DNA of 64,000 nucleotides from NCBI RefSeq assembly GCF_001424165.1, contig NZ_LMOJ01000012.1:863-64862 (forward strand), written 5' to 3'. A program made the position numbers and the translations under genes. Below the pieces are notes generated by a model. It was not told where the DNA came from, ran no database searches, and saw only the letters and a program-made list of their open reading frames with translations. Shown piece by piece: positions 37,978-50,503 of the stretch. The stretch's first letter is position 1, and every line of letters begins with the position of its first letter. The stretch is from Massilia sp. Leaf139. GTDB lineage: Bacteria > Pseudomonadota > Gammaproteobacteria > Burkholderiales > Burkholderiaceae_D.

Positions 37978-38020
37978 AAAAAAAACGCCATCGGCTGGGC
38001 GTGAGCCCGGCGGATGGCGC
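37978..38020 (-). terminator. Intrinsic terminator between infB and rbfA
   Basis: On the minus strand GCGCCATCCGCCGGGC and GCCCAGCCGATGGCG pair (one mismatch, one G-T) around a 5-nt loop, followed by eight T (37978-37985). It begins about 20 bases after the infB stop and lies about 70 bases before rbfA, so rbfA-truB needs read-through or its own promoter. Confidence 0.85.
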
Positions 38021-38041
38021 TTTCGACTTGCGCTGAAAAAA

Positions 38042-40870
38042 TTACAGCGTACGAGCCACTTCGGTCACTTCGAACACTTCCAGGACGTCGCCCACCTGGA
38101 TCTCGTTGTTGTTCTTCAGCGAGAGGCCGCACTCGAGGCCGGCGCGCACTTCCTTCGCATCGTCCTTGAAGCGCTTGAGCGAGTCGATCTCGCCCGTCCA
38201 GATGACGATGTTGTTGCGCAGCAGGCGAACCGAAGAGGTACGCTTGACCACGCCATCGGTGACCAGACAGCCCGCGATCGCGCCGACTTTCGAGACCAGG
38301 ATGACCTGGCGAATCTCGACCTGGCCGGTGATGGTCTCGCGCTTCTCCGGTGCCAGCATGCCCGACAGTGCCGTCTTGATCTCGTCGATCGCATCGTAAA
38401 TGATGCTGTAGTAACGGATGTCGACGCCATTGGCTTCGGCCACCTTGCGCGCCTGGGCGTCGGCACGGGCGTTGAAGCCGATGATGACTGCCTTCGAGGC
38501 GGTTGCCAGGTTGACGTCCGATTCCGTGATGCCACCGACGGCGGCGTGCACGATCTGCACACGCACTTCCGAGGTCGACAGCTTCTGCAGCGAACCGACC
38601 AGCGCTTCCTGCGAACCCTGCACGTCCGTCTTGATGATCAGCGGCAGGTTCTTCACCTCGCCCTCGCCCATCTGGTCGAACATGTTTTCCAGCTTCGCCG
38701 CCTGCTGCTTGGCCAGCTTCACGTCGCGGAACTTACCTTGACGGAACAGACCGATTTCACGCGCCTTGCGCTCGTCGGCCATGACCATGACTTCTTCGCC
38801 GGCAGCCGGCACTTCGGTCAGGCCCTGGATCTCGACCGGGATCGACGGACCGGCGGTGGCGATTGCCTTGCCGTTCTCGTCCAGCATCGCACGGACACGG
38901 CCGTAAGCCGAACCGGCCAGCACCACGTCGCCGCGGCGCAGGGTACCCGATTGCACCAGGATCGTCGCGACCGGGCCGCGGCCCTTGTCCAGACGGGATT
39001 CGACCACCAGGCCACGGGCCGGCGAGCCGACCGGCGCCTTCAGTTCCAGCACTTCGGCCTGCAGCAGCACTTGCTCGAGCAGGTCGTCGATACCGGTACC
39101 GACTTTTGCCGACACCGGTACGAATGGCGAATCGCCACCGTATTCTTCCGGCACGACGCCTTCGGCCACCAGTTCCTGCGTGACGCGGTCGGTGTTCGCA
39201 CCCGGCTTGTCGATCTTGTTGATCGCCACGACCAGCGGTACGCCGGCGGCTTTTGCGTGAGCAATCGCCTCTTTCGTCTGCGGCATCACGCCGTCGTCCG
39301 CCGCCACCACCAGGATGACGATGTCGGTTGCCTTGGCGCCGCGGGCACGCATGGCAGTGAACGCCTCGTGGCCCGGGGTATCCAGGAAGGTGATCATGCC
39401 GCGCGGGGTGTCCACGTGGTACGCACCGATGTGCTGGGTAATGCCGCCGGCTTCGCCAGCTGCCACTTTCGCACGGCGGATGTAGTCCAGCAGCGAGGTT
39501 TTACCGTGGTCGACGTGACCCATGACGGTCACGACCGGCGCACGCGCCGTCGATTCGAACTCGGCGTGTTCGCCCTGGTCGGCCAGGATCGCTTCCGGAT
39601 CGTCCTCGGCGGCAGCGAAGGCTTTGTGGCCCATCTCTTCCACCACGATCATCGCGGTTTCCTGGTCCAGCACCTGGTTGATGGTGCACATCTGGCCCAG
39701 CTTCATCAGCTGCTTGATGACTTCCGACGCCTTCACCGACATCTTGTGGGCGAGTTCGGCCACGGTGATCGTTTCAGGAACGTGAACGTCCTTGACGATC
39801 GCCTCGGTCGGCGCCTGGAAGTTGGTTTCGCGGTCGTCGTTATGCGAACCGCGGCGGCCACCGCTGCGGCCACCCGCACGCCAGCCGTCACGGCCGCTCG
39901 GTGCGCTCGGGGCGCCACGGCCCTTGCCGCCACCAGGCGCGCCACGCTTCTTGGCGTCGTCCGACCAGGTGGAGGACACGTTCGCCGACTTGATCGACTT
40001 CTTGTCGCCCGGCTTCTTGTCGCCCGGCTTGGCGGCGGTGCCGTCGGCCGGCTTCTTGTCGGCAGGCTTGTGCAGCGTGCCGGCAGGTGCGGCCGGCTTG
40101 GCCACGACTGGCGCCGGAACCGGTTCAGGTGCCTTGATGACACGGCGCGGCTGCGCCATCATCAGCTTGATCTGGGCCACTTCGTCGGCCACGGCCTTGC
40201 GTGCACGCTCGGTGGCGGCAGCGCGTTCGGCGGCTTCCTTCGCGGCTTCGGCAGCTTTGGCCTTGGCTTCGTCGGCGACCGCCTGCTTGGCCTGCTCGTT
40301 GGCAGCCGAACTGGCGGCGGCGGTCGCGGCGGCTTCGCGCTTGGCGACTTCCGCTGCATCGCGCTTGGCCTGCTCTTCCGCAGCCTTGGCCTGCTCGGCG
40401 CGCTCGGACTCGAGCTTGGCCAGGCGTTCCTGCTTTTCGCGCAGATCCGCTTCCTGGCGAGCGACGAGCTCGGCGTGACGGCGTGCCTCTTCCTCGCGGC
40501 GTGCGATTTCGGCGGCGTCGATCACCGGCTCGGCCGGTGCGGCCGAAGCGGCAGCTGGTGCCGGGTCGTCACGCTGGACGAAGGTGCGCTTCTTGCGCAC
40601 TTCGACCTGGATCGTGCGCGACTTGCCCGACGCATCGGCCTGCTTGATCTCGCTGGTTTCCTTGCGGGTGACCGTGATTTTCTTCTTCTCGGTCGATTCG
40701 CCCGCACCATGGGTACGGCGCAGGTGATTCAGCAGCTTATCCTTATCATCCTTCGACAAGGGATCTGACGTCGAACTCTTGTCGACGCCGGCAGAACGCA
40801 GCTGCGTCAGCAGCAAATCTGCAGGCATCTTCAGTTCGGTGGCAAATTGGGCTACGTTGTTACTCGCCAT
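38042..40870 (-). CDS. infB: Translation initiation factor IF-2
   Basis: 942 residues, long form as in other betaproteobacteria. The N-terminal IF2_N domain (residues 1-~55, [20 protein letters not shown]) is followed by a second small domain and a ~270-residue charged, Ala/Lys/Glu-rich linker with coiled-coil character. Then come a Gly/Arg segment and the GTPase domain: P-loop [14 protein letters not shown] (residue ~450), DTPGHEAF and NKIDKPG. Domains II-IV complete the fMet-tRNA-binding end. It brings initiator tRNA to the 30S subunit. It follows nusA by 46 bases. Confidence 0.98.
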   Translation of the reverse strand: MASNNVAQFATELKMPADLLLTQLRSAGVDKSSTSDPLSKDDKDKLLNHLRRTHGAGESTEKKKITVTRKETSEIKQADASGKSRTIQVEVRKKRTFVQRDDPAPAAASAAPAEPVIDAAEIARREEEARRHAELVARQEADLREKQERLAKLESERAEQAKAAEEQAKRDAAEVAKREAAATAAASSAANEQAKQAVADEAKAKAAEAAKEAAERAAATERARKAVADEVAQIKLMMAQPRRVIKAPEPVPAPVVAKPAAPAGTLHKPADKKPADGTAAKPGDKKPGDKKSIKSANVSSTWSDDAKKRGAPGGGKGRGAPSAPSGRDGWRAGGRSGGRRGSHNDDRETNFQAPTEAIVKDVHVPETITVAELAHKMSVKASEVIKQLMKLGQMCTINQVLDQETAMIVVEEMGHKAFAAAEDDPEAILADQGEHAEFESTARAPVVTVMGHVDHGKTSLLDYIRRAKVAAGEAGGITQHIGAYHVDTPRGMITFLDTPGHEAFTAMRARGAKATDIVILVVAADDGVMPQTKEAIAHAKAAGVPLVVAINKIDKPGANTDRVTQELVAEGVVPEEYGGDSPFVPVSAKVGTGIDDLLEQVLLQAEVLELKAPVGSPARGLVVESRLDKGRGPVATILVQSGTLRRGDVVLAGSAYGRVRAMLDENGKAIATAGPSIPVEIQGLTEVPAAGEEVMVMADERKAREIGLFRQGKFRDVKLAKQQAAKLENMFDQMGEGEVKNLPLIIKTDVQGSQEALVGSLQKLSTSEVRVQIVHAAVGGITESDVNLATASKAVIIGFNARADAQARKVAEANGVDIRYYSIIYDAIDEIKTALSGMLAPEKRETITGQVEIRQVILVSKVGAIAGCLVTDGVVKRTSSVRLLRNNIVIWTGEIDSLKRFKDDAKEVRAGLECGLSLKNNNEIQVGDVLEVFEVTEVARTL

Positions 40871-40916
40871 TCAGTCCTCTTTTCTATGTGTCGCGGAGAT
40901 GATAAAGATTTGCAAA

Positions 40917-42967
<2,051 letters not shown>

Positions 42968-43000
42968 GACACTTCTCCAAGGGCGTTAAAACGTTTTACC

Positions 43001-43025
43001 AAAAAAAAAATGGGCATCTGCCCAT
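43001..43025 (-). terminator. Terminator-like hairpin in the rimP leader
   Basis: On the minus strand ATGGGCA and TGCCCAT form a perfect 7-bp stem around GA, followed by nine T (43001-43009). It ends 34 bases before the rimP GTG. It is either the end of a transcript from upstream or an attenuator controlling the operon. Terminators in the rimP-nusA leader, subject to NusA feedback, are known in E. coli. Confidence 0.65.
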
Positions 43026-43502
43026 CTTTTGTATTTACAACCCAACCAGATGAAAGCACTTGCACCAAATTAATACTGGGGAAGGACTTCGATTAGGCTG
43101 CAAATTATAACGTATTCGAGGGCACGCTGCAATCGACATACCATTTTATGAGCAAGGCAACAACGGCCGCGCACGTTATCAAAGCAAAAACTGATGTGGT
43201 AGTGATCGCAATGCGCTGCCGACCGAATTTTTACCGCTTACGGCTGCGTAACGTAGGGCGGGCATGCCCGCGTGTTTCGCCCGGTTGAGCAGACGCAGCG
43301 TGACTCCCGGGCTCCCTACATGAGGACGCTATGCCGCGATTCAAGCGATGATGACGCGTGGGCTCGGAGAGCCCACCCTACGGCATATGACGGCCATCAT
43401 CAGATTGTTGGCAGCCGCGTAACGTAGGGTGGGCTCCCCGAGCCCACGCGTTCGCCACCTAAATAACGCCGCGGTGCTAAGACGGCCGCGGCAGTGAGAA
43501 AC
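43026..43502. other. Intergenic region upstream of rimP
   Basis: About 480 bases between the rluB stop and the rimP leader hairpin. The part nearest rimP (43026-43245) is AT-richer and should contain the operon promoter, though I cannot pick one with confidence. The rest is occupied by palindromic repeats. No gene or tRNA is seen. Confidence 0.5.
43252..43450. repeat. Cluster of three GTAGGGTGGGC-type palindromic repeats
   Basis: Three elements. 43252-43274 contains GTAGGGCGGGCATGCCCGCG. 43355-43382 contains GTGGGCTCGGAGAGCCCACC. 43423-43450 contains GGTGGGCTCCCCGAGCCCAC and is the reverse complement of the second with one difference in 28. The latter pair could fold into one large structure with a 40-nt loop. 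They fall between convergent-free gene ends (rluB stop side). Confidence 0.85.
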
Positions 43503-45468
43503 TTACCCGCGACGCCCGCGGCGCGGCAAGCCATGCTCCGAACCGCGCGGCCCCTGGCCACCGCGGCGTCCACCGCCACCCGTGCCGGCAAAGCCGAACG
43601 TGGTCTGCAGCGGATCAGGCTGCTTTGGACGGCCGCTGCCGCCGCCGCTGCCCGGACGTCCCGATGCGCCGCCGCCGAAGCCGCCGGCATTGCCGCCACG
43701 GCCCTTGCCGCCGCCCGCAGGACGGCCCATCGGCGCCGCCATGCCGCCGCGCGGCGGCACGCCGACGCGCGCCACCGGCGGGCCGAACGGATCGACGTTG
43801 CGGTTCGCGTCGGCGCGGTCGATGCGGTTGCCGTCCGAACGGCGCGGATCGGCCTGCTGGCCGCCCTTGCCCTTGCCTTTGGCATCACCGCCGGAAGCGC
43901 CCTTCTTCTCGATCCCGAACGCGGCCATGAAATTGCGCACGTCGTTTTCTTCCAGCTCTTCCCACCGGCCACGCTTCAGGCCCGACGGCAAGGTCATGGC
44001 GCCGTAACGGGTACGGATCAGGCGCGAGACGGTCAGACCGACCGCCTCGAACATGCGGCGCACCTCGCGGTTACGGCCTTCGCCGATCACCACGCGGTAC
44101 CACTTGTTGATGCCTTCGCCGCCGCCGTCGGCGATCTTGGTGAAGTTCGCCATGCCGTCGTCGAGTTCGACGCCGGCCAGCAGCTTCTGGCGCATGCCTT
44201 CTTCCAGCTCGCCCAAGGTACGCACGGCGTATTCGCGGTCGATGTTGTAACGCGGGTGCATCAAGCGGTTCGCCAGGTCGCCAGAGGTCGTAAACAGCAG
44301 CAGGCCTTCGGTGTTGAAGTCGAGGCGGCCGACGGCCAGCCATTTGCCGGTTTTCATGGTCGGCAGGCGGTCGAAGACCGATGGGCGGCCTTCCGGATCG
44401 TCGTGGCTGACGATCTCGCCGGCTGGCTTGTGGTACACCAGCACGCGCGGCGGCTTGTTGTTGTGCACCTTGCGCTGGATGAGCTTACCGTTGATACGCA
44501 CGGCGTCGGTCGGCAGGATGCGCTGGCCGATGTGGGCCGGTTCGCCGTTCACCGACACGCGGCCGGCGACGATGAGGTCTTCCATGTCGCGGCGCGAACC
44601 GAGACCGGCTTCGGCCAGCACCTTGTGCAGCTTCGGCGCGTCGTCGTCGGCCGTCAGGTCGCGGCGCACCTGCTTCGATTGCTGGCCGCGGCCGCCGTCG
44701 TTGGCGTCGAAGGCGTCCGAGGTGACGAAGGAGAACACGGCGTCGGCGTCGTTCGGCTTGCCGCCACCCTTGCCCTTGCCGTTAGGCTTGCCGCCCTGGC
44801 CGCGGCCGCCCTGGCCATTCTGCTGCACGTTCGGCTGTGCGCCGCGCTGGCCTTTAACGTTCTTCTGCTGTTTATTCTTACCCTGGCGCCCTTCGCGGCG
44901 GGCGTCGCCGCCCTGCTCGCCCTGTGCCGGCGCAACATCGGCCGATGGCGCGGCTGCCTGCGCTTCCGGCGCGGCGGCTGGTGCGATTGCCGGCTTGTTC
45001 GCCTCGCGCACGGCGCGCTGTTCGCGCATCTGGCGTGGGCCGCGCGGCTTGCGCTGGCCGTCGGCTTGCGCCTGGCCCTGGCGCGGCGCATCGGCGGCGG
45101 CCATGTTGTCGACCGTCGGCGCCGGATTGGCGACGGCGGCCGGCTGCGGCCAGGTTTCCATCGCCTGCGCAGGCGCTTCGGCCGGCTTGGCCTTGGCGGC
45201 GCGCGGCTTGCGCACGGAGACGCGGGCCGGCGCAGGATCGGCCGCGGGCGCAGCGGCTGCGCTTGGCGCGGCGGCGCTCTCGGCGGCCGCAGGTGCGGCT
45301 GCTTCAGGCGCAGCGGCAGCCTTGGTGCGGCGCTTCGGCTTCGCAGCGGCCGGCGCTTCGGCTGCGGCGGCGGCAGGCGCAGCGGCCTCCACGGCAGCAG
45401 CGGCCTTGGTGCGGCGCTTCGGCTTGGCCGCCTCGTCCTTGCCTGGCGCGGCAGGCGTGGTATCGGTG

Positions 45469-45482
<14 letters not shown>
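43503..45482 (-). CDS. rluB: 23S rRNA pseudouridine synthase, RluB family, with long low-complexity tails
   Basis: 659 residues, over twice the E. coli RluB (291). An S4 RNA-binding domain (residues ~281-335: [20 protein letters not shown]) is followed by the RsuA/RluB catalytic domain with [14 protein letters not shown] (catalytic Asp ~386). RluB makes pseudouridine 2605 of 23S rRNA. The first ~265 residues are disordered, with two near-identical [11 protein letters not shown]...EAAAPAAA units (residues ~20-67), then Gln/Gly/Lys-rich RNA-binding-like stretches. The last ~130 are Gly/Arg rich (GGG, RGG-type). Overlaps the scpB end by 14 bases. Confidence 0.9.
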
Positions 45483-46203
<721 letters not shown>

Positions 46204-46609
46204 TCTCGATGTCGTCAGGGCTCGCAAGCCTGGAAACGTTCAAACAAATAAGCGCAATCACAGCCGCCAACAACGCGCATCGCTGGCCGGAAACGGCACA
46301 GCGCAAGCCATATCGCCAACGCGGGTTCGCAACTCAGCTCGTTGAAACAGGAATCAATGGCCCGCGCTTGGACGCGGCGGGCGCAATAACGTGGCGGAAC
46401 CGGGCCCGGCCACAGGGCTGCACGCGTGCAAGGCGGGCAGCCTACAGATGATTATTCAGCGAAACGCGGATCTGGCATGCGGCCTGGAGGCTGGAAGGCT
46501 CGGTGGGCGCGCCATGCAGTAATCGACATCGTTTCTTCAACTGCGGGCCATTGTAACCGATAAAACACAAGAACGGCCACTTGCGCAAGGGGTGCGCAGC
46601 GCTTTGGCT
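46204..46609. other. Intergenic region between scpB and glk
   Basis: 406 bases upstream of scpB (leftward) and downstream of glk (leftward). It should hold the scpB promoter. I see no convincing coding frame, terminator with a T-run, or repeat. A short frame at 46209-46451 has no recognisable product. Confidence 0.4.
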
Positions 46610-47620
46610 TCAAGCCGACAGTTTTTCCGCTAAAACGGCGGACACGCCAAGGAAAGCCGGATATTCGGCGGTGATCACGTAGGTCGGCACCTGGGCCAGG
46701 TAGGAAGCGAACCGGCCCTTCTGCTCGAAGCGCTGGCGGAAGGACGAGGCGGCGAAGCGCTCGCCCAGACGCGGCACGATGCCCCCGCCGATGTACACGC
46801 CGCCCTGGGCGCCGAGAGTCACGGCCAGGTTGCCGGCAACCGTGCCGAGCATGCCGCAGAACACGTCGAGCACCTGGTTCGACAGCGCGCATTCGCCGGC
46901 CAGTGCGCGGCGCGAGATTTCCGGCGCGGACAGGCTCTCCGACGCGACGCCCTGCACATGCGCCAGTGCGCGGTAGATCAGCTCGACCCCGGCGCCCGAC
47001 AGGAAGCGCTCGGCCGAGACGTGCTCGAACTCGCGCCAGGCGTATTGCAGCACCGCGACTTCGAGTTCGTTTGCGGGCGAGAAGGTGACGTGGCCGCCCT
47101 CGCTGTTCAGTGCCGTCCAGCTTGGGCCGGCCGGGATCAGGCCCGACACGCCCAGGCCGGTGCCCGCGCCCAGCAGGCCGAGCGGCGCACCGGCACGCGC
47201 AGCTCCGCCGCCGACCTGCACCTTGTCGGTGTCGGCCAGGTGCGGCAGCGAGCGCGCCAGGGCGTAGAAATCGTTGACTACCAACAGCGTGTCGAGCCCG
47301 ACCTCGCGGCGCACCGCCTCGATCGAGAACTGCCAGTGGTGGTTGGTCATGCGAATCTGGTCGCCGTCGACCGGATTCGCGATCGCCACCGCGGCATGGG
47401 CGACGGATCCGAACGCGGCGACCACAGGCGAGGCCAGGTAAGCGCGCATGGCGTCGGCAAACGTCGCATGGTCACCGCAGGCGAGCACCTGCACCGCGTC
47501 GAACCGTCCCGGCGCCAGCTCGAGGGCGAAGCGCGCATTGGTGCCGCCGACATCGGCCAGCAGGCGCGGGCGATCGAACTGGGCGGCAGAGGAAACGTGG
47601 ACGGGCAAGGAAGCAGTCAT
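46610..47620 (-). CDS. glk: Glucokinase
   Basis: 336 residues. The ATP-binding phosphate motif [14 protein letters not shown] (residues 21-34), the sugar-binding NDFYALA, and the second motif [16 protein letters not shown], followed by [11 protein letters not shown] and [13 protein letters not shown], place it in the proteobacterial Glk family. It phosphorylates glucose with ATP in the cytosol. No sugar catabolic genes (zwf, edd, eda) flank it here. Confidence 0.95.
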   Translation of the reverse strand: MTASLPVHVSSAAQFDRPRLLADVGGTNARFALELAPGRFDAVQVLACGDHATFADAMRAYLASPVVAAFGSVAHAAVAIANPVDGDQIRMTNHHWQFSIEAVRREVGLDTLLVVNDFYALARSLPHLADTDKVQVGGGAARAGAPLGLLGAGTGLGVSGLIPAGPSWTALNSEGGHVTFSPANELEVAVLQYAWREFEHVSAERFLSGAGVELIYRALAHVQGVASESLSAPEISRRALAGECALSNQVLDVFCGMLGTVAGNLAVTLGAQGGVYIGGGIVPRLGERFAASSFRQRFEQKGRFASYLAQVPTYVITAEYPAFLGVSAVLAEKLSA

Positions 47621-47702
47621 TGCAGGGCATCAGGCTGGGGATGCCCAAGCTTACTGGATTTCTTTGCGGACTTACAAGAACAATCTGTAGTTTAGGTACA
47701 AA

Positions 47703-47722
47703 GGTGCGGTGATCGCACCAAC
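47703..47722 (-). terminator. Weak terminator-like hairpin after the DedA-rhodanese gene
   Basis: GGTGCG and CGCACC form a 6-bp stem around five bases; on the minus strand only three T follow. It lies about 30 bases after the stop at 47,749, the expected place, but the T-run is poor. Confidence 0.4.
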
Positions 47723-47748
47723 AATTCCGGTCAGTTCAAGTAGTACGA

Positions 47749-48699
47749 CTACGCGCTGCGCATCTGTGTTGCCTCTTCTCCAGCTGGCGCATGATGGGCC
47801 TGCCAGGCATCGAGTCCGCCGTGCAGCGGCCGCGCCCGGTGAAAGCCATTGGCCAGGAACTGCTTGGCGACCTGGGCCGCCGTGACATCGTTCGGGCAGG
47901 AGCAGTAGACGACGATGTGGCGATCCTTGTCCAGGCTGGCCATGAGCTGGCCCGGCTCGCAGTCGTTGAACAGCACGGCGCCCGGAATGGCCGACTCGAG
48001 CGCCTGGGCGGTGACGCTGCGCGCGTCGACGATCAAGGGGTCGTGCCCGCCTTCCATCAGGGCCTTCAATTCGCCGATCGCGATGCGCGGCACGGCCAGC
48101 GTGGCCCGGTGCCGGCGCCGCTCCACATATTTATAGGCGACGAACAGCGCCAGCAGGCTGCCCAGCACCATCAGCGCCGCGCTGCCCATGGTTTCCAGGG
48201 TGGACAGCACATTGTCGACGCTGTCGTGGAAGATGGCGCCGAGCGCGATGCCGGTGCCGCCCCAGAGCAAGGCGCCGGTGCCGGCGAAGCCGAGAAAGGT
48301 TGCGGCGCCCGTGCCGAGCGCGCCCGACATCGGCGCCGCGATGGTGTTGAAGCCGGGGACGAATTTCGAGACCAGCAGCGACTTCGGCCCGTAGCGGCGA
48401 AAGCGGTCTTCGGTCTGGTTGACGCAGGAATCGGGCGAGAGCGAAATGCGGCACAGCAGGCGCAGCACGCGCTTGCCGTAGAAGCGGCCGGCGCGGAACC
48501 AGAAGAAATCGCAGATCAGGCAGGCGAGCAGCACGGCCGCCAGGCACAGCTGCCAGCTGGCCCCACCCTCCATCGCCATCGCGCCGGCCAGTACCAGCAC
48601 GGGAAAGGCAGGAATCGGCAGCCCGAACTGCTCCAGCAGCACGGTGCCAAAGACGAGGAAGACGCCGTAGTTCTGGATCAGGAGAGTAAGCTCGGACAT
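47749..48699 (-). CDS. DedA-family membrane protein fused to a rhodanese domain
   Basis: 316 residues. The N-terminal ~200 form a DedA/VTT domain: EQFGLPIPAFPVLVLAGAMA, FWFRAGRFYGKRVL, and the re-entrant motif KFVPGFNTIAAPMSGALG. DedA proteins are linked to lipid-carrier flipping and membrane energy state. A linker with basic residues (YVERRRHRATL) leads to a cytosolic rhodanese domain (residues ~210-305: PLIVDARSVTAQALESAIPG, HIVVYCSCPNDVTAAQVA). Its active-site loop has C266 and C268. The Cys supports sulfurtransferase or phosphatase-like chemistry, but activity is not shown. Monocistronic as far as seen. Confidence 0.92.
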   Translation of the reverse strand: MSELTLLIQNYGVFLVFGTVLLEQFGLPIPAFPVLVLAGAMAMEGGASWQLCLAAVLLACLICDFFWFRAGRFYGKRVLRLLCRISLSPDSCVNQTEDRFRRYGPKSLLVSKFVPGFNTIAAPMSGALGTGAATFLGFAGTGALLWGGTGIALGAIFHDSVDNVLSTLETMGSAALMVLGSLLALFVAYKYVERRRHRATLAVPRIAIGELKALMEGGHDPLIVDARSVTAQALESAIPGAVLFNDCEPGQLMASLDKDRHIVVYCSCPNDVTAAQVAKQFLANGFHRARPLHGGLDAWQAHHAPAGEEATQMRSA

Positions 48700-48793
48700 C
48701 CGTTCATGGTAGCCGAATTCCCCCTTTTCGGCTGGCGGCTGGCTGCTGGGGTATGACTCCTTTACGCAACGCTTTGCCGAACGCGCAGAAACC

Positions 48794-50497
48794 TCACGCC
48801 AGGCGCGGAATCGCCGCCAGCAGCGACCGCGTGTACGGATGCTGCGGATCGCGGTAGAGCGTATCCGAATCGGCCATTTCGACCACGCTGCCGTGATGCA
48901 TCACCATCACCCGGTCGGCGATGTAGCGCACCACCGACAGGTCGTGCGAGATGAAGATGTAGCTCAGCTTGTACTCGTCCTGCAGATCCTGCAGCAGATT
49001 CAAGACCTGGGCCTGCACCGACACGTCCAGCGCCGAGACCGATTCGTCGCAGACAAGGATCTCCGGCTTCATCGTCAGGCAGCGCGCGATCGCGATGCGC
49101 TGGCGCTGGCCGCCGGAGAACTCGTGCGGATAACGGTGAAAGGCCTGGGCCGGCAGGCCGACCCGTTCCAGCAGCGCATGCACCGTCCTGGTGCGTTCGC
49201 GGTCATCGTCGCCGATGCCGTGGATGCGCATCGGCTCCAGCAAAATCTGTCCGACCGTGAAACGCGGATTCAGGGAGGCATACGGATTCTGGAAGATGAT
49301 CTGGATGCGCCGCTTATACGCGGCATACTCGCGCTCGGACAGTGCGAACAGGTCGCGCCCGTCGAAGATGGCGCTGCCGCCGGTGGCGCGGTGCAGGCGC
49401 AGCAGGGTCAGGCCGACCGTGGTCTTGCCTGACCCGGATTCGCCGACCACGCCCAGGGTCTTCCCCCGCGGGAGCGTGAACGACACGTCCTTCACCGCGT
49501 GGAAGACGCGCTTGCCGAACAGGCCCTCGCGCAGCGTAAAACTTTTCGCCAGATTGTTCACGACCAGCACATTCTCGTCGTCCGGCGCGTAGCCACGCGT
49601 ACGCTGCGGCAGCGCCGCCAGCGGGTCGCCCCGTCCGCTCAGGTAGTCGTCGATCACGGGCAGGCGCACCGGGCGGCTGTCAAGCGTCGGGCGGCAATGC
49701 AGCAGGGCGCGCGTATAGGCGTCGCGCGGCGCGCCGAACACCTGCCCGGCGCTGCCCTCTTCCCGTACTTCGCCATGGCGCATCACGATCACGCGGTCGG
49801 CGATCTCGCCCACCAGCCCGAGGTCATGGGTGATGAAGAGCACGGCCATGCGGTGCCTTCTTTGCAGGGCCGCGATCAGCTCCATGATCTGCTTTTGGAT
49901 CGTCACATCGAGCGCCGTAGTAGGCTCGTCGGCGATCAGGAGTTTCGGTTCGCAGGCGATCGCCATCGCGATCATGACGCGCTGCTGCTGCCCGCCCGAC
50001 ATCTGGCTCGGATAGGCGTCGATTTTAGTTGCCGGATCGGGGATGCCGACTTCCTCCAGCAGCGCCAGCGTGCGCGCGCGGGCTTCCTTCTTGTTCATGC
50101 CCATGTGCCGGCGCAGCACTTCGCCGATCTGGAAGCCCACCGTGAACACCGGGTTCAGCGACGACATCGGCTCCTGGAAGATCATCGCGATGTCCTTGCC
50201 GCACAGGGCGCGCCGTTCGGCGACGGACAGATGCAGCAGCTCGCGCCCCTCGAACTGCACGCTCGATTGCGGGTCGACCAGCGTCGTCTCCGGCGGCAGC
50301 AGTCCCATCACGGCCAGCGAGCTGACCGACTTGCCGCTGCCCGATTCGCCCACCAGGGCCACGGTGGCGTCGTGCGGCACGTCGAAGGAAATGCCTTTGA
50401 TCGCTTCCACCGTGGTCTTGCGGTCGACACGGAAGGCGATGCGCAGGTCGCGCACGCGCAGCAGCACTTGGGGTTCAGCTTGGGATTCAATCGTCAT
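48794..50497 (-). CDS. Peptide-type ABC importer ATPase with two fused ATP-binding domains
   Basis: 567 residues. It joins two OppD/OppF-like halves. The first has Walker A GESGSGKSVSSLAVMG (residues ~53-68) and Walker B LLIADEPTTALD. The second has GESGSGKTTVGLTLLR (~355), SGGQRQRIAIARCL and LVCDESVSALDVS. Each ends in the oligopeptide-transporter C-terminal stretch (YTRALLHCRP and YTRSLLAAIP). This fused form resembles YejF, the microcin C/peptide importer ATPase. It lies six bases after the second permease. Substrate unknown; di/oligopeptides or a related small molecule are likely. Confidence 0.92.
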   Translation of the reverse strand: MTIESQAEPQVLLRVRDLRIAFRVDRKTTVEAIKGISFDVPHDATVALVGESGSGKSVSSLAVMGLLPPETTLVDPQSSVQFEGRELLHLSVAERRALCGKDIAMIFQEPMSSLNPVFTVGFQIGEVLRRHMGMNKKEARARTLALLEEVGIPDPATKIDAYPSQMSGGQQQRVMIAMAIACEPKLLIADEPTTALDVTIQKQIMELIAALQRRHRMAVLFITHDLGLVGEIADRVIVMRHGEVREEGSAGQVFGAPRDAYTRALLHCRPTLDSRPVRLPVIDDYLSGRGDPLAALPQRTRGYAPDDENVLVVNNLAKSFTLREGLFGKRVFHAVKDVSFTLPRGKTLGVVGESGSGKTTVGLTLLRLHRATGGSAIFDGRDLFALSEREYAAYKRRIQIIFQNPYASLNPRFTVGQILLEPMRIHGIGDDDRERTRTVHALLERVGLPAQAFHRYPHEFSGGQRQRIAIARCLTMKPEILVCDESVSALDVSVQAQVLNLLQDLQDEYKLSYIFISHDLSVVRYIADRVMVMHHGSVVEMADSDTLYRDPQHPYTRSLLAAIPRLA

Positions 50498-50503
50498 GCG
50501 GCC

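Noticed and set aside
37400..40768. 1122-codon open frame on the plus strand, the longest in the window
   Set aside because: It lies antisense to rbfA and infB, both of which match well-known proteins along their length. Its His/Arg/Leu-rich translation is the usual artefact of high-GC genes read on the other strand.
43252..43450. Repeat cluster considered as a CRISPR array or insertion-sequence ends
   Set aside because: The units are palindromic, vary in orientation, and are not separated by regular spacers. No transposase or cas gene lies nearby.
46209..46451. 80-codon frame between scpB and glk
   Set aside because: No recognisable domain and no clear ribosome-binding site; composition is like random GC-rich sequence.
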